Shown here in pieces: positions 1 to 9,544 of a stretch of DNA of 64,000 nucleotides. The position numbers were made by a program, and so were the translations under genes. Each line of letters opens with the position of its first letter. Positions within the stretch are counted from its first letter, which is position 1. The DNA comes from Pseudooceanicola nitratireducens (lineage in GTDB: Bacteria; Pseudomonadota; Alphaproteobacteria; Rhodobacterales; Rhodobacteraceae). The notes beneath the pieces are model-generated. The model was not told where the DNA came from and made no database searches. It was given only the letters and a program-made list of their open reading frames with translations. The DNA lies in contig NZ_FNZG01000001.1 of NCBI RefSeq assembly GCF_900109195.1, positions 806,001-870,000 of the forward strand, read 5' to 3'.

Positions 1-1370
1 CCGACGGGCGGGTGCGATCGGTGGCGGACGTGATCCAGGGGGCCGCCCTGCACGAAGGCCGGGTCGAGGAACGCGCCGGCCTTGCCTCGGCCGCGGCGTC
101 GCTGATCACCCTGGGCACCGGCGGGTCGTCGGGCCGCGAAGGGCCGGTGGTGCACCTGGCCGCCGTCATCTCGTCCCGGGTGCTGACCTGGCTCAAGGCC
201 GACGGGGTCACCGGGCGCGACCTTCTGGGCTGTGCTGTGGCGGCGGCGGTCTCGGCCTCGTTCAACGCGCCGATCGCCGGGGCGCTTTTCGCGCTCGAGG
301 TCGTGTTGCGGCACTTCGCCATCCATGCCTTTGCCCCGATCGTCATCGCGTCGGTTGCGGGCACGGTGATCAGCCGGCTGCAATTCGGCGATGTGACCGA
401 GTTTTCGCTGCCGGCAGCGTCCTTCCTGCAATTCTACCAGGAGCTTCCGGCCTTCCTGATGCTGGGCGCGATCTGCGGTGTGGTGGCGGGCATGCTGATG
501 CGCACGATCTTCGCGGCCGAGGACCTGGCGAACCACGTCCAGGCCCGCACCGGCATTCCGCGCTGGCTGCGCCCGGCACTGACCGGCGCGATGCTGGGGG
601 CCATGGCGATCCTGTTCCCGCATATCATCGGGGTCGGCTATGAAACCACCTCGGCCGCGCTGACGGGCCAGCTGGGCCTGACGCAGGCGATCCTGTTTGC
701 GGTCATCAAGACCATCGCCGTGGCGATCACCATCGGCGGGCGCATGGGGGGCGGAGTCTTTTCACCATCGCTGATGGTGGGAGCGCTGACGGGGCTGGCC
801 TTTGGCATCATCGCGACGTCGGTCTTTCCCGATGTCTCTGGCTCGACCGCGCTTTATGCGCTGGCGGGGATGGGCGGCGTGGCGGCGGCGGTGCTGGGCG
901 CACCGATCTCGACCACGCTGATCGTGTTTGAACTGACGGGCGACTGGGCGACAGGCCTTGCGGTGATGGTGACGGTTTCGATCTCGACCGCGATCGGCAC
1001 GCGGCTGGTGGACCGGTCCTTCTTCCTGACCCAGCTGGAGCGCCGCGATGTCCACCTGGCGGCGGGGCCGCAAGCCTATCTTCTGGCGCTGTTCCGCGTC
1101 GCGGACGTCATGCGCCCCATGGGAGGAGAGCGCAGCCCCTCGGAAGAGGCCTGCTGGGAGCTGATCGAGGCGGGCGATTACGTCGACGCGCAATCCACGC
1201 TGGAAGCCGCGCTGCCCGCCTTTGACCGCACCGGCGCGGTCTTCTTGCCGGTGGTGCAGATCACTCGTGCGGATGAGCCGCCCAAGCTTCTGGGCGCGAT
1301 CTATCACGTGGATGCGCTGCGCGCCTACAACCGGGCCCTGGCCGCCACGGCGGCCGAGGAACACAGCTGA
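1..1370 (+). CDS. ClC-family chloride channel/transporter, 5' end missing
   Basis: This is the C-terminal part of a voltage-gated-type chloride channel or H+/Cl- antiporter of the inner membrane. The reading frame is open from the left edge (first full codon at base 3), so the true start lies outside the window; the GTG at 12 is only an internal codon. Two ClC signatures are visible: GREGP near the beginning, which lines the anion pathway, and a later GxxGAPIS-type segment followed by FELTGDW. Many hydrophobic helices lie between them. The last roughly 90 residues, after the membrane part, resemble a cytoplasmic CBS-type regulatory region with a VADVM start. The stop is at 1368-1370. The family assignment is secure; substrate and channel-versus-antiporter mode cannot be decided because the N-terminal part is absent. 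Confidence 0.9.
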   Translation, partial: DGRVRSVADVIQGAALHEGRVEERAGLASAAASLITLGTGGSSGREGPVVHLAAVISSRVLTWLKADGVTGRDLLGCAVAAAVSASFNAPIAGALFALEVVLRHFAIHAFAPIVIASVAGTVISRLQFGDVTEFSLPAASFLQFYQELPAFLMLGAICGVVAGMLMRTIFAAEDLANHVQARTGIPRWLRPALTGAMLGAMAILFPHIIGVGYETTSAALTGQLGLTQAILFAVIKTIAVAITIGGRMGGGVFSPSLMVGALTGLAFGIIATSVFPDVSGSTALYALAGMGGVAAAVLGAPISTTLIVFELTGDWATGLAVMVTVSISTAIGTRLVDRSFFLTQLERRDVHLAAGPQAYLLALFRVADVMRPMGGERSPSEEACWELIEAGDYVDAQSTLEAALPAFDRTGAVFLPVVQITRADEPPKLLGAIYHVDALRAYNRALAATAAEEHS

Positions 1371-1421
1371 TCATCTGATGGGTTGGGCGCTGGTCGCCAC
1401 CCTGGGGGCCGTCACCCGTTT

Positions 1422-1466
1422 TGATCGGCCCCCTGCTGATCGACCCCGTCTTGATCGCCCGAAGAC
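1422..1466. repeat. three-copy 15-bp tandem repeat at a convergent junction
   Basis: Units beginning TGATCG start at 1422, 1437 and 1452, exactly 15 bases apart; the first 9-10 bases of each are conserved and the rest has drifted. It fills the gap between the 3' ends of the ClC gene and the DUF427 gene. No T-run makes it an obvious terminator. Confidence 0.55.
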
Positions 1467-1470
1467 GCGA

Positions 1471-1812
1471 TCAGACCCGTTCGACCGCCACGAAATCCGT
1501 AGCGTAAAAGGCGATGTGGCCGGCGATGCGTTCGGCCCCGTCGATGGGGTTTTCATAGGACCAGGCGGCGTTTTCCAACGTCGTGCTTTTCGTGACGATG
1601 GAAAAATACGTTGCGTCACCCTTCTTGGGGCAATGGGTCGTGTGGCCGGTCTGGTCCAGAAAAGCCATCGCGATATCGGCGCGGGGGAAGTAGATGACCA
1701 TCGGCAGGTCGCCTTCGCTCAGCTCCAGCGCGTCGCGGCTTTCGCCCAGAACGGCACCGCCGGCGCGGACAACCCAGGTGCCTTCGGCACGGTGAATGGT
1801 AATATCGGACAT
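1471..1812 (-). CDS. DUF427 domain protein
   Basis: A 113-residue protein that is all DUF427 domain. It starts MSDITIHRAEGTW, continues with a VIYFPRADI segment, and has a CPKKGDATYFS motif in the middle that is typical of the family. The start at 1812 was preferred to an upstream in-frame start at 1914 because the extra 34 residues look like translated leader and homologues begin at MS. The biochemical role of DUF427 is not established; the proteins are small, cytoplasmic and often encoded alone. It faces the ClC gene and lies just downstream of the aminopeptidase P gene, which reads the same way after a 71-base gap. Confidence 0.85.
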   Translation of the reverse strand: MSDITIHRAEGTWVVRAGGAVLGESRDALELSEGDLPMVIYFPRADIAMAFLDQTGHTTHCPKKGDATYFSIVTKSTTLENAAWSYENPIDGAERIAGHIAFYATDFVAVERV

Positions 1813-1883
1813 GAACGGCCCTCCCCAAGGCTTAGGATCTTGTGCCCGGTCAACATCACAGGATGGTGACAAGGGCCTATTAT

Positions 1884-3677
1884 TCAAAGTTTTTCCGTCG
1901 CGACGTTGAACCATGTCCCGCAGTCTTCCGGGATCAGAGGGCCGATTTTGTCGCGGCAGATGGCGTGATAGCTGTCGATCCAGTCGCGTTCCTCTTGGGT
2001 CAGCAGATCCGGGTCGATCAGGTTGCGGTCTATGGGAACCCAGGTCAGGGTTTCGAAGGCCAACATGTCACGGGCGTCGCCGCCGGGCAAGGGTGCTGCA
2101 CTTTCCACGGCGATCAGGTTCTCGATCCGGATGCCAAAGGCCCCTTCGCGGTAATAGCCCGGCTCATTCGACAGGATCATGCCGGGAACCAGCGGCACAT
2201 CGCCGCCACGCGCCAGCCGCTGAGGCCCCTCGTGCACGCAAAGATAAGCCCCGACGCCATGGCCGGTGCCATGGTCGTAATCCAGCCCCGCCAGCCACAG
2301 CGGATAGCGCGCCAGCGCATCCAGGTGCGACCCGGCCACGCCACGCGGGAAGCGGGCGCGGGAGATGGCGATCATCCCCTTGAGCACCAGGGTAAAGGCG
2401 CGCTTTTCCTCTGCGCCGGCCTGACCCACCACAAGGGTGCGGGTGATGTCGGTGGTGCCGTCCGGATACTGCCCGCCACTGTCCAGCACGATCAGATCGC
2501 CTTCGCCCAGGCGGCGGTTGGTCTGGGCCGTGACGCGGTAGTGCGGCAGCGCCCCGTTCGGACCGGCCCCGGCGATCGTGTCGAACGAGATTTCGCGCAG
2601 CATGTTGGTGTCGCGGCGGAACCCTTCAAGCTGGGTGACCAGGTCAATCTCGCTCAGCCCGGTGTGATTTGCCGCGTTGAACCAGGCAAGGAACCGGCAC
2701 ATGGCCACGGCGTCGCGCAGATGGGCATCGCGCATGCCTGAAAGTTCGGCGGCGTTCTTGCAGGCCTTGGGCAGGCGGCAGGGATCGGTGCCGGGGATCA
2801 GGTCCAGCCCCGCCTGGTCCAGCAGAAGCGCCACGGCCTGGGGTGCGGATTGCGTGTCGACCCGCACCGGCCCCTGGGCGAGGTCCGAGAGGACGTCGGC
2901 CAGATCGCCTTCGGGCCGGATGTCGACCTGAGGGCCCAGGTGGTCGCGGACCTCGTCGCATTTTGCCGGATCGGTCAGCAGCACGGCCGTGCCATCGGCA
3001 CGCAGCAGGGCATAGGCATGGGCGATCGGGTTGCGGGGAATATCCGCCCCGCGGATGTTGAACAGCCAGGCCACGGAATCGGGCAGGGTGATCAGCGCGG
3101 CCGCATGGCCCGCGCGGGTCAGATCCTGTGCCAGCCGGGCGCGTTTGGCCCCGTGATCCTCGCCCGCGAATTCCAGCGGATGCGGCAGCACCGGGGCCGA
3201 GGGCGGGGCGGGCTGGTCGTCCCAGATCGCGTCGATCGGGTTGGCGATTGGGCGAAGGTCATGGTCGGGAAGCCCGGCGGTCAGGCGGGCGATTTCATCC
3301 AGGCTATGCAGCCAGGGATCAAAGCCCACCACCCCGCCCGAGGGCAGGTCGCGCGACAGCCAGTCGACATGGGTGGTCATGGGCCAGTCCACGGGGGTGA
3401 AATCCGGCGCGACCTGGGCGCGGACCTGCACCGTGTAGCGGCCGTCGACGAAGACGGCGGCACGGGTCGCGGTCACCACGCAGAACCCGGCCGAGCCGGT
3501 GAAGCCCGTCAGCCAGGCCAGACGGTCGTCATGGGGCGCGACGTATTCGCCCTGAAACCGGTCGGCGCGCGGCACGATCACCGCGTCGAGGCCCTGCTCC
3601 GACATCAGCGCCCGCAGACGGGCCAGACGGGGCGGCCCCTGGTCGGGCGAGGTCGGGCTGTCGAAACTCTGGAACAT
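1884..3677 (-). CDS. pepP: aminopeptidase P family protein (Xaa-Pro aminopeptidase)
   Basis: A cytoplasmic M24 metallopeptidase of 597 residues expected to remove N-terminal residues preceding proline. Its length fits the large three-domain form: two creatinase-like N-terminal domains and a C-terminal pita-bread catalytic domain. Visible catalytic motifs are LDSGGQYPDGTTDITR (two Asp metal ligands), GTGHGVG (His ligand), SNEPGYY (Glu ligand) and GIRIENL (Glu ligand). The upstream in-frame extension to 3821 reads as proline/arginine-rich leader, so the ATG at 3677, beginning MFQSFDSP, was chosen. It is followed by the DUF427 gene in the same direction. Between it and the upstream cobT lies a copy of an interspersed repeat, so it probably has its own promoter. 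Confidence 0.93.
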   Translation of the reverse strand: MFQSFDSPTSPDQGPPRLARLRALMSEQGLDAVIVPRADRFQGEYVAPHDDRLAWLTGFTGSAGFCVVTATRAAVFVDGRYTVQVRAQVAPDFTPVDWPMTTHVDWLSRDLPSGGVVGFDPWLHSLDEIARLTAGLPDHDLRPIANPIDAIWDDQPAPPSAPVLPHPLEFAGEDHGAKRARLAQDLTRAGHAAALITLPDSVAWLFNIRGADIPRNPIAHAYALLRADGTAVLLTDPAKCDEVRDHLGPQVDIRPEGDLADVLSDLAQGPVRVDTQSAPQAVALLLDQAGLDLIPGTDPCRLPKACKNAAELSGMRDAHLRDAVAMCRFLAWFNAANHTGLSEIDLVTQLEGFRRDTNMLREISFDTIAGAGPNGALPHYRVTAQTNRRLGEGDLIVLDSGGQYPDGTTDITRTLVVGQAGAEEKRAFTLVLKGMIAISRARFPRGVAGSHLDALARYPLWLAGLDYDHGTGHGVGAYLCVHEGPQRLARGGDVPLVPGMILSNEPGYYREGAFGIRIENLIAVESAAPLPGGDARDMLAFETLTWVPIDRNLIDPDLLTQEERDWIDSYHAICRDKIGPLIPEDCGTWFNVATEKL

Positions 3678-3804
3678 ATTGGGCCTCTTGACTGAATTTG
3701 CCGCAGGATAGCCATTTCGGCCGTCTTGGCCAGAGCGGGCGGGGGGCTTTGGCAGCGGGGCGCCCGGGCCACGGGCCATAGCGCCCCTGACCGGGTCAGG
3801 GAGC

Positions 3805-3850
3805 GGGGCGCTGCCCCGCACCCCGGAGTATTTTCGGCAAGATGATGGGG
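3805..3850 (+). repeat. interspersed intergenic repeat, copy 1
   Basis: A short palindrome (GGGGCGCTGCCCC) is followed by the core GAGTATTTTCGGCAAGATG at 3826-3844. Related cores occur at 30114-30132, 55033-55051 and, inverted, 30176-30194. This copy abuts the cobT stop codon. Confidence 0.75.
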
Positions 3851-3851
3851 A

Positions 3852-5726
3852 TCAGGAGGCGCGTTTGATGCCGACCATCCGCGCCCTTGCACGCGGGTCG
3901 CTGTCAAACAGCGCCGCCAGCTGTTCGGTCATTGCGCCGGCCAGCTGATCCACATCGGTGATGGTCACCGCACGGTCGTAGTAGCGTGTCACGTCATGGC
4001 CGATGCCGATGGCCAGAAGTTCGACCATCTTCTTCTTTTCGACCATGGCGATCACGTCGCGCAGGTGTTTTTCCAGGTAATTCGCCGGGTTCACCGAAAG
4101 CGTGGAATCGTCCACCGGGGCCCCGTCGGAAATTACCATGAGGATCTTGCGCGCCTCGCGGCGGTTGACCATCCGGCGGTGCGCCCATTCCAGCGCCTCG
4201 CCGTCGATGTTTTCCTTCAGCAGTCCTTCCTTCATCATCAGACCGAGGTTCTGATGCGAGCGGCGCCAGGGCGCATCGGCGGATTTGTAGACGATGTGGC
4301 GCAGGTCGTTCAGGCGACCCGGCTGCTGCGGGCGGCCGTCGTTCAGCCAGCGTTCGCGCGATTGCCCGCCCTTCCAGGCGCGGGTGGTGAAGCCGAGGAT
4401 TTCGACCTTGACCGAGCAGCGTTCCAGCGTGCGCGCCAGAACATCCGCACAGATCGCCGCGATGGAGATCGGCCGGCCCCGCATCGAGCCGGAGTTGTCC
4501 AGAAGCAGCGTCACCACGGTGTCGCGGAATTCGGTGTCTTTCTCGACCTTGAACGACAGCGGGGTCGTCGGGTTGGCCACCACGCGGGCCAGGCGGCCGG
4601 CGTCGAGGATGCCCTCTTCGAGATCGAACAGCCAGCTGCGGTTCTGCTGGGCCTGAAGCCGGCGCTGCAGCTTGTTGGCCAGGCGGCCCACGGCCCCCTT
4701 GAGCGGTTCCAGCTGCTGATCCAGATAGGCGCGCAGGCGTTCCAGCTCGACCGGGTCGGCAAGGTCTTCGGCGGCGATTTCCTCGTCGAAATCGGGGGTG
4801 AAGACGGTGTAGTTCGGATCCGCCTCGGAGGCGGGGGGCGGCGGCGGAGGCTCCAGCGGGGCTTCGCCCTCGGGCATCTCGGCCTCTTCGCCCATTTCCT
4901 CGTCGGCCATGTCGTCGGTGTTGACGCTGGCCTCGGCGCTGTCCTGCTGCTGGTCCTGGGATTGCTCGGGGTTGGCCTCGGCGTCCTCTTCGTTGTCCGA
5001 GTCGCCGCTGCTGTCGGGCTCTTCCTGTTCGTCCTGACCGTCTTCGGCGGCGTCCTGGTCGTCGTCATCGGACTGGTCGGGATCGTCGCCCAGCTGATCG
5101 CCATAGCCAAGGTCGTCGATGACCCGACGGGCAAAGCGGGCGAATTCGGACTGGTCGGACAGGGTTTCGTCCAGGTTTTCCAGCGTCGTGCCGGCTTGTT
5201 GTTCGATAAAGCCGCGCCACAGTTCCATCACGTTGTCGGCCCCCTGGGGCAGGGGGCGGCCGGTGGCGAGATGGCGGATCAGGTAGCCGGCGGCGACAGG
5301 CAGCGGCGCGTCGGACATCTGCGAGATGCCCTCGTAGCCCATGCGCTTGGCCTCGGCCCCGATCTTGGCATCGATATTGCCGGCGGTGCCGGGCATGTCG
5401 CGGGCGCCCATGGCCTCGCACCGGGCGGTTTCCATCGCCTCGTAGAGGTCACGCGCCATGTCGCCCGAGGGCGCATATTTCGCATGGGTCGCGGCGTCGT
5501 GATAGCGGTGATGCATCGCCAGGGCATCCGCGGTGCCGCGGGCCAGCAGCACCTCGTCCCGGGTCATGCGGCGGCTGACCTGGGGCAGGCGCATGTTGTC
5601 TCCGGATTTGCCGGCGGGGTCGACCGAATAGCTGACGTTCAGGTCGGGGTCATTGGCCATGACCTTGGTGGCCTCGGCCAGGGCCTTCTTGAACGGATCG
5701 GCGGGATTGTCGCTTGGCTTGCTCAT
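3852..5726 (-). CDS. cobT: aerobic cobaltochelatase subunit CobT
   Basis: CobT forms with CobS the AAA+ chaperone pair that, with CobN, inserts cobalt into hydrogenobyrinic acid a,c-diamide in the aerobic vitamin B12 pathway. The product is 624 residues, a usual family length. The N-terminal part is helical; the middle is a long very acidic, Gln/Glu/Asp-rich linker with a proline run (PPPPPP); the C-terminal third is a von Willebrand A domain with the MIDAS motif DNSGS. The start at 5726 (MSKPSDNP) was taken rather than the in-frame ATG at 5876, whose extra 50 residues are not family-like. cobS lies 2.6 kb away in the same direction, with three unrelated genes between. cobN is not in the window. 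Confidence 0.95.
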   Translation of the reverse strand: MSKPSDNPADPFKKALAEATKVMANDPDLNVSYSVDPAGKSGDNMRLPQVSRRMTRDEVLLARGTADALAMHHRYHDAATHAKYAPSGDMARDLYEAMETARCEAMGARDMPGTAGNIDAKIGAEAKRMGYEGISQMSDAPLPVAAGYLIRHLATGRPLPQGADNVMELWRGFIEQQAGTTLENLDETLSDQSEFARFARRVIDDLGYGDQLGDDPDQSDDDDQDAAEDGQDEQEEPDSSGDSDNEEDAEANPEQSQDQQQDSAEASVNTDDMADEEMGEEAEMPEGEAPLEPPPPPPASEADPNYTVFTPDFDEEIAAEDLADPVELERLRAYLDQQLEPLKGAVGRLANKLQRRLQAQQNRSWLFDLEEGILDAGRLARVVANPTTPLSFKVEKDTEFRDTVVTLLLDNSGSMRGRPISIAAICADVLARTLERCSVKVEILGFTTRAWKGGQSRERWLNDGRPQQPGRLNDLRHIVYKSADAPWRRSHQNLGLMMKEGLLKENIDGEALEWAHRRMVNRREARKILMVISDGAPVDDSTLSVNPANYLEKHLRDVIAMVEKKKMVELLAIGIGHDVTRYYDRAVTITDVDQLAGAMTEQLAALFDSDPRARARMVGIKRAS

Positions 5727-5936
5727 GCCAGAGGTAAAGCATCCCCGAAGGGGATCGGCAATCCCTGATACGCGGGCCTGGTGCCTGCCTCGTACAGGTG
5801 ACGCGGCGGCGGGGGGGCCGGACATGTCGCCGTCATCCACGTCGCGGCGGGCGAAGGGCAGGCCAAGGCCGCTCATCCCCGGGGTGTCGCCATGGGGCGG
5901 CGCGAGCCGGGGGTGCGGAACGAACTGGCCACCGGA

Positions 5937-6320
5937 TCAGCCCGGCAGCAGCGCTTCGCACTGGCGCAGCGCGGCGCGGGCGCGGGCCAGGGCGCGGCTG
6001 GCCGTGCCTGCATCGCGGCTGAAACTGGCGCGTTGCAGCAGCATGGCCTGGGCGAATTTGGCTTCGATGCGCCGCGCCAGAACCTCTGGCCCCCGTCCGG
6101 GGGGCAGGGCCGCATCCACCAGGTCGATCATCGCCAGACGTTTGCCGCGCACCGCCGTTTCATCGCGGCCGATCAGCCAGGAATGTTCCATTTCGGCAGA
6201 GAAGCGACCGGCGCAGCCGGCGAAGATCATCACGGGATCCCCCAGATCGGCAGGCGCAGCATGGGTGGCCCCGGGAAGGGCAAGCAGTAGTCCTAGCGTG
6301 AGGTGTCGCAGATACCACAT
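5937..6320 (-). CDS. small exported hypothetical protein
   Basis: A 127-residue protein that I do not recognise. It begins MWYLRHLTLGLLLALPGATHA, a clear Sec signal peptide with an AxA-type cleavage site, so the mature protein should be periplasmic. The mature part is mainly alpha-helical, rich in Ala and Arg, with one Cys near its start and one close to the C-terminus that could pair. An alternative start seven codons upstream (6341) cannot be excluded; the later one gives a cleaner signal peptide. It lies 210 bases upstream of cobT on the same strand and is divergent from the flavin reductase gene. A link to cobalamin synthesis is not implied by the sequence. Confidence 0.6.
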   Translation of the reverse strand: MWYLRHLTLGLLLALPGATHAAPADLGDPVMIFAGCAGRFSAEMEHSWLIGRDETAVRGKRLAMIDLVDAALPPGRGPEVLARRIEAKFAQAMLLQRASFSRDAGTASRALARARAALRQCEALLPG

Positions 6321-6543
6321 GATCTGGATGATAGCGCACAATCTTTAATCACAAATAAAAAAATACACCCGATCCGGTCCTTTTTGGGAAAAGCACTGTT
6401 GACGACCTGTCAGTCGGGGCGATGGCCCGCCGGTCACGTGCTCTGCATTTTCGCGCACAGAGGATGTGCGGCCATCGGGATTTTCTGCGCCTGCAAAAAG
6501 CGTAGCTATAAGCCATCGAACGCAAACGCTGAAGGAGACAGCA

Positions 6544-7149
6544 ATGTCCCGCACCCCCCGTATCGCCCTTATCGTCACCTCGACCCGCGACAGCCGTTGG
6601 GCCGACGTCCCCACCCAGTGGATGCTGGAGCAGGCCAAGGCCCGCACCGACATGGAGATCGAGCTGGTCGACCTGAAAGATTTCGATCTGCCGCTGTTCA
6701 ACGAACCGGCGTCGAACATGTGGATGCCGTCCTCGGATCCGGCCGCCGTCAAATGGCAGGAAAAGCTGGCCGAATTCGACGGCTTCATCTTCTCGGTCGC
6801 GGAATACAACCACTCGATCTCGGGTGCGCTGAAGAACGCGCTGGACCAGGCCTATAACGAATGGGTCCGCAAGCCGATGACCGCCATCGCCTATGGCTCC
6901 ATGGGCGGCACCCGCGCGCTGGAGCACCTGCGCCACATCGCGATTGAACTGCAGATGGTTCCGGTGCGCAGCGCGGTCCACATCGGCGGTGCCGACTTCT
7001 TCACCGTGCACCCGATGGCAGGTGGCAAGCCGCTGTCCGAGATCGAAGCCAACATCGCCCCGGCCGCAACCGCCGCGCTGGACGACCTGGTCTGGTGGGC
7101 GAACACCACCATCGCAGCCCGCGACGCCGAGGCCGCCAAGGCCGCCTGA
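6544..7149 (+). CDS. NAD(P)H-dependent FMN reductase-type flavoprotein
   Basis: A 201-residue flavodoxin-like oxidoreductase of the NADPH-dependent FMN reductase family (SsuE/chromate reductase-like). It starts with a beta strand and phosphate-binding loop, RIALIVTSTRDSRW, and has the YNHSISGALKNALD segment that binds FMN and shapes the dimer interface in this family. Cytoplasmic; likely to use NAD(P)H to reduce free FMN, quinones or metals, but the substrate cannot be told. The start at 6544 is fixed by a GAAGGAGA ribosome binding site just upstream. It is a single-gene unit closed by a strong terminator at 7216-7248. Confidence 0.88.
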   Translation: MSRTPRIALIVTSTRDSRWADVPTQWMLEQAKARTDMEIELVDLKDFDLPLFNEPASNMWMPSSDPAAVKWQEKLAEFDGFIFSVAEYNHSISGALKNALDQAYNEWVRKPMTAIAYGSMGGTRALEHLRHIAIELQMVPVRSAVHIGGADFFTVHPMAGGKPLSEIEANIAPAATAALDDLVWWANTTIAARDAEAAKAA

Positions 7150-7215
7150 TCGGCACAGCAAGACCCCAGGGACCGGCGCGCAAACTGCATTGCAGAAATC
7201 CGCGCCGTGTCACAG

Positions 7216-7248
7216 GACCACGCAGCCCCGCCTGCGTGGTCTTTTTTT
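7216..7248 (+). terminator. rho-independent terminator after the flavin reductase gene
   Basis: A perfect 10-bp stem (GACCACGCAG at 7216-7225 with CTGCGTGGTC at 7232-7241), a 6-base loop and a run of seven T at 7242-7248. Confidence 0.92.
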
Positions 7249-7403
7249 GGGCATAAAGGGGAGGGGTGACGCTATTTGGCGTCGAAATTTACGTTGCCGA
7301 TCAATAATATGTGGTGGATATGCATATTTTTGCATACCCGGCTCTGCTGACGCTAGGGAGATTCTTTCCATCAAGGGGTCCCTTGGCATACCTTCGCGTC
7401 AAA

Positions 7404-7419
7404 AGGCGTACCTACGCCT
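7404..7419. promoter_or_regulatory. palindromic operator candidate upstream of the MHYT gene
   Basis: AGGCGTA-CC-TACGCCT is a perfect inverted repeat with 7-base arms, 23 bases before the MHYT start codon. A second inverted repeat, TATGCA-N6-TGCATA (7319-7336), lies farther upstream in an AT-rich stretch. No -35/-10 pair was certain. Confidence 0.4.
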
Positions 7420-7442
7420 CAATAAATAGAAGCAGGCACCAC

Positions 7443-8174
7443 ATGATCACGACTCTGATTGAAGGCGTTCTTGAAACGCGTTCGAACTTCATACTTGCTG
7501 CAGGTGCAGTATGTACCCTGACAGCAGCCACGATGTTGCTGCTGATGCGCAATGCCGATATCGCCACGCGGCAACAGCGGATCTTTGCGGCGATCTGGGT
7601 GGCCATCGTCGCCGGGGTCGGCGTCTGGACCACGCATTTCGTTGCCATGCTGGGCTATCGCCCCGATGCGGCGCTGACCTATGATCTTCAGCTGACGCTG
7701 ATCTCGATCGTGGTCGGGGTGCTTCTGGTCGGCGTGCCGCTGGCTGGCACCATGTTCATCACCGAAGACCGCACGCGGATCATCTTTGGCATGATCGCAG
7801 GTCTGGGCGTCGCCGCGATGCATCTGACCGGCATGTCGGCCATAGAGAACTGCCTGGCCACCTATAACCCCTTTGTCCTGGCCCTTGGCGTGATCGCAGG
7901 CATGGGCGGGTTCACCTTTGCCATGTTGCAGGATCTCAGCGTGCACGGATCGCACCTGCGCAAGGGGGCGGGGATCGTCGGCGGTGTCTGCGCGCTGCAC
8001 TTCGTGGCCATGGCAGCCGTATCGCTGGATCAGGTCGAGGCCGCGGTGCGCGGGATCGGCGGATCCTTCCTGTCGATCCTGGTGGCGATCATCTCTCTGG
8101 CGGTGTTCACCATGGCGATGCTGGCGACTTTCAACCACCGCCGCACGCTGGCACAGCTGCGCGCCGGGGTCTGA
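7443..8174 (+). CDS. stand-alone MHYT-domain integral membrane sensor protein
   Basis: A 243-residue membrane protein of about seven helices made only of an MHYT domain. Three copies of the repeated motif are visible (THFVAM, MHLTGM, LHFVAM); in this family the His and Met residues are proposed to bind copper and sense oxygen, CO or NO. MHYT domains are usually fused to GGDEF, EAL or kinase modules, and here the protein ends in a short basic tail (NHRRTLAQLRAGV) with no output domain. The start at 7443 gives a short exposed N-terminus before helix one; an upstream start at 7311 would add 44 non-membrane residues. It lies between cobT and cobS, on the opposite strand, and ends at two terminators. 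Confidence 0.85.
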   Translation: MITTLIEGVLETRSNFILAAGAVCTLTAATMLLLMRNADIATRQQRIFAAIWVAIVAGVGVWTTHFVAMLGYRPDAALTYDLQLTLISIVVGVLLVGVPLAGTMFITEDRTRIIFGMIAGLGVAAMHLTGMSAIENCLATYNPFVLALGVIAGMGGFTFAMLQDLSVHGSHLRKGAGIVGGVCALHFVAMAAVSLDQVEAAVRGIGGSFLSILVAIISLAVFTMAMLATFNHRRTLAQLRAGV

Positions 8175-8202
8175 TCCCTACGGCGACAGGCCACGCTGAC
8201 TG

Positions 8203-8235
8203 AACGGGTCGGATCCCCTGGGTCCGGCCCGTTTT
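8203..8235 (+). terminator. terminator after the MHYT gene
   Basis: Stem of about 14 pairs including G-T wobbles (8203-8216 with 8220-8233), a three-base loop and TTTT at 8232-8235. Confidence 0.75.
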
Positions 8236-8290
8236 CCATTTGATCGACCTGAAGGGCGGTTGTCCGGCACAGACGGCCCGCGCAAAGGAA

Positions 8291-8320
8291 AAAGCCCGAA
8301 GGCGCGAACCTTCGGGCTTT
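8291..8320. terminator. bidirectional terminator between the MHYT gene and cobS
   Basis: Perfect 12-bp stem AAAGCCCGAAGG / CCTTCGGGCTTT around a six-base loop, flanked by A and T runs on both sides. It can end transcripts from the convergent MHYT gene and cobS. Confidence 0.9.
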
Positions 8321-8379
8321 TCTATTTCCAATGTCTTGCAGCTGCCCGTCGGGCAGGGGCCAAGCGTCAGACCTGACGA

Positions 8380-9363
8380 TCAGACCGCGCCAGACGCGGC
8401 GCTTTCCGGCAGTTCCTCGTCGAAGCAGCGCTGGTAGAACTCGGCCACGGTCTGGCGCTCAAGCTCATCGCATTTGTTCAGGAAGGTCAGGCGGAAGGCA
8501 TAGCCGACATTGCGGAAGATCTCGGCGTTCTGGGCCCAGGTGATGACGGTCCGGGGGCTCATCACGGTCGACAGATCGCCGTTCATGAAGGCCGTCCGGG
8601 TCAGATCCGCCAGGTGCACCATCTGGCTGACCGTCTTGCGGCCCTTTTCATTGTTGTAATGCGGGGCCTTCGCCAGGACGATGTTCGCCTCGGCGTCATG
8701 GCTGAGATAGTTCAGCGTGGCGACAAGCGACCAGCGGTCCATCTGCGCCTGGTTGATCTGCTGGGTGCCGTGGTACAGGCCCGTCGTATCGCCCAGACCC
8801 ACGGTGTTCGAGGTCGCAAACAGACGGAAATACTTGTTCGGCGTGATGACCTCATTCTGGTCCAGCAGCGTCAGCTTGCCGTCGGTCTCCAGCACGCGCT
8901 GGATCACGAACATCACGTCCGCACGGCCCGCATCATATTCGTCAAAGACGATGGCGGTCGGGTTGCGCAGCGCCCAGGGCAGGATGCCTTCGTGGAATTC
9001 GGTAACCTGCTTGCCATCCTTCAGCTTGATCGCGTCCTTGCCGATCAGGTCGATCCGCGAAATGTGGCTGTCGAGGTTGACGCGCACACAGGGCCAGTTC
9101 AGCCGTGCGGCGACCTGTTCGATATGGGTCGACTTGCCCGTGCCGTGGTAGCCCTGCACCATCACGCGACGGTTGTGCGAGAACCCGGCCAGGATCGCCA
9201 GCGTCGTCTCGGGATCAAATTTGTAGGTCGAGTCGACCTCCGGAACACGGTCGGTCCGGTCTTCGAACCCCTTGACCGTCATGTCGGTATCAATGCCAAA
9301 GACTTCGCGGACCGAGATCTCTTCGGTCGGTTTTGCATTGATATCGGTCATTCCCTCGGCCAT
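8380..9363 (-). CDS. cobS: aerobic cobaltochelatase subunit CobS
   Basis: CobS is the AAA+ (MoxR-like) ATPase partner of CobT in cobalt insertion during aerobic cobalamin synthesis. The 327-residue product carries Walker [10 protein letters not shown] near residues 71-79, Walker B IVFDEYD near 138-144 and the family segments [25 protein letters not shown] and SPRTVITWA. The start at 9363 (MAEGMTD) has an AAGGA sequence about ten bases upstream; the alternative ATG at 9351 (MTDINAKP) would have the ribosome binding site touching the start. The large in-frame extension to 9591 is rejected. The gene is divergent from an ECF sigma factor and separated from cobT by three genes. Confidence 0.95.
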   Translation of the reverse strand: MAEGMTDINAKPTEEISVREVFGIDTDMTVKGFEDRTDRVPEVDSTYKFDPETTLAILAGFSHNRRVMVQGYHGTGKSTHIEQVAARLNWPCVRVNLDSHISRIDLIGKDAIKLKDGKQVTEFHEGILPWALRNPTAIVFDEYDAGRADVMFVIQRVLETDGKLTLLDQNEVITPNKYFRLFATSNTVGLGDTTGLYHGTQQINQAQMDRWSLVATLNYLSHDAEANIVLAKAPHYNNEKGRKTVSQMVHLADLTRTAFMNGDLSTVMSPRTVITWAQNAEIFRNVGYAFRLTFLNKCDELERQTVAEFYQRCFDEELPESAASGAV

Positions 9364-9544
9364 CGTCGGCTTGTCCTTCTCGCTGTCGGGCCCAGGTTTC
9401 GGCCCAGGCTGCACCATATCGAAGACATGGGTGAGGGAAAGGGCAAAATGGGCCTGCGTCCGGATCACGCGGGGATGGGCCTGCAAAGACAGAGTGTGAC
9501 GCACCGTCACGGGCAGATCGCACCAGGGGGGCAGAGGGGGAAAG

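Noticed and set aside
3996-5768. A 590-codon plus-strand open frame opposite cobT
   Set aside because: Antisense shadow; its low-complexity Val/Gly run is the complement of the acidic cobT linker.
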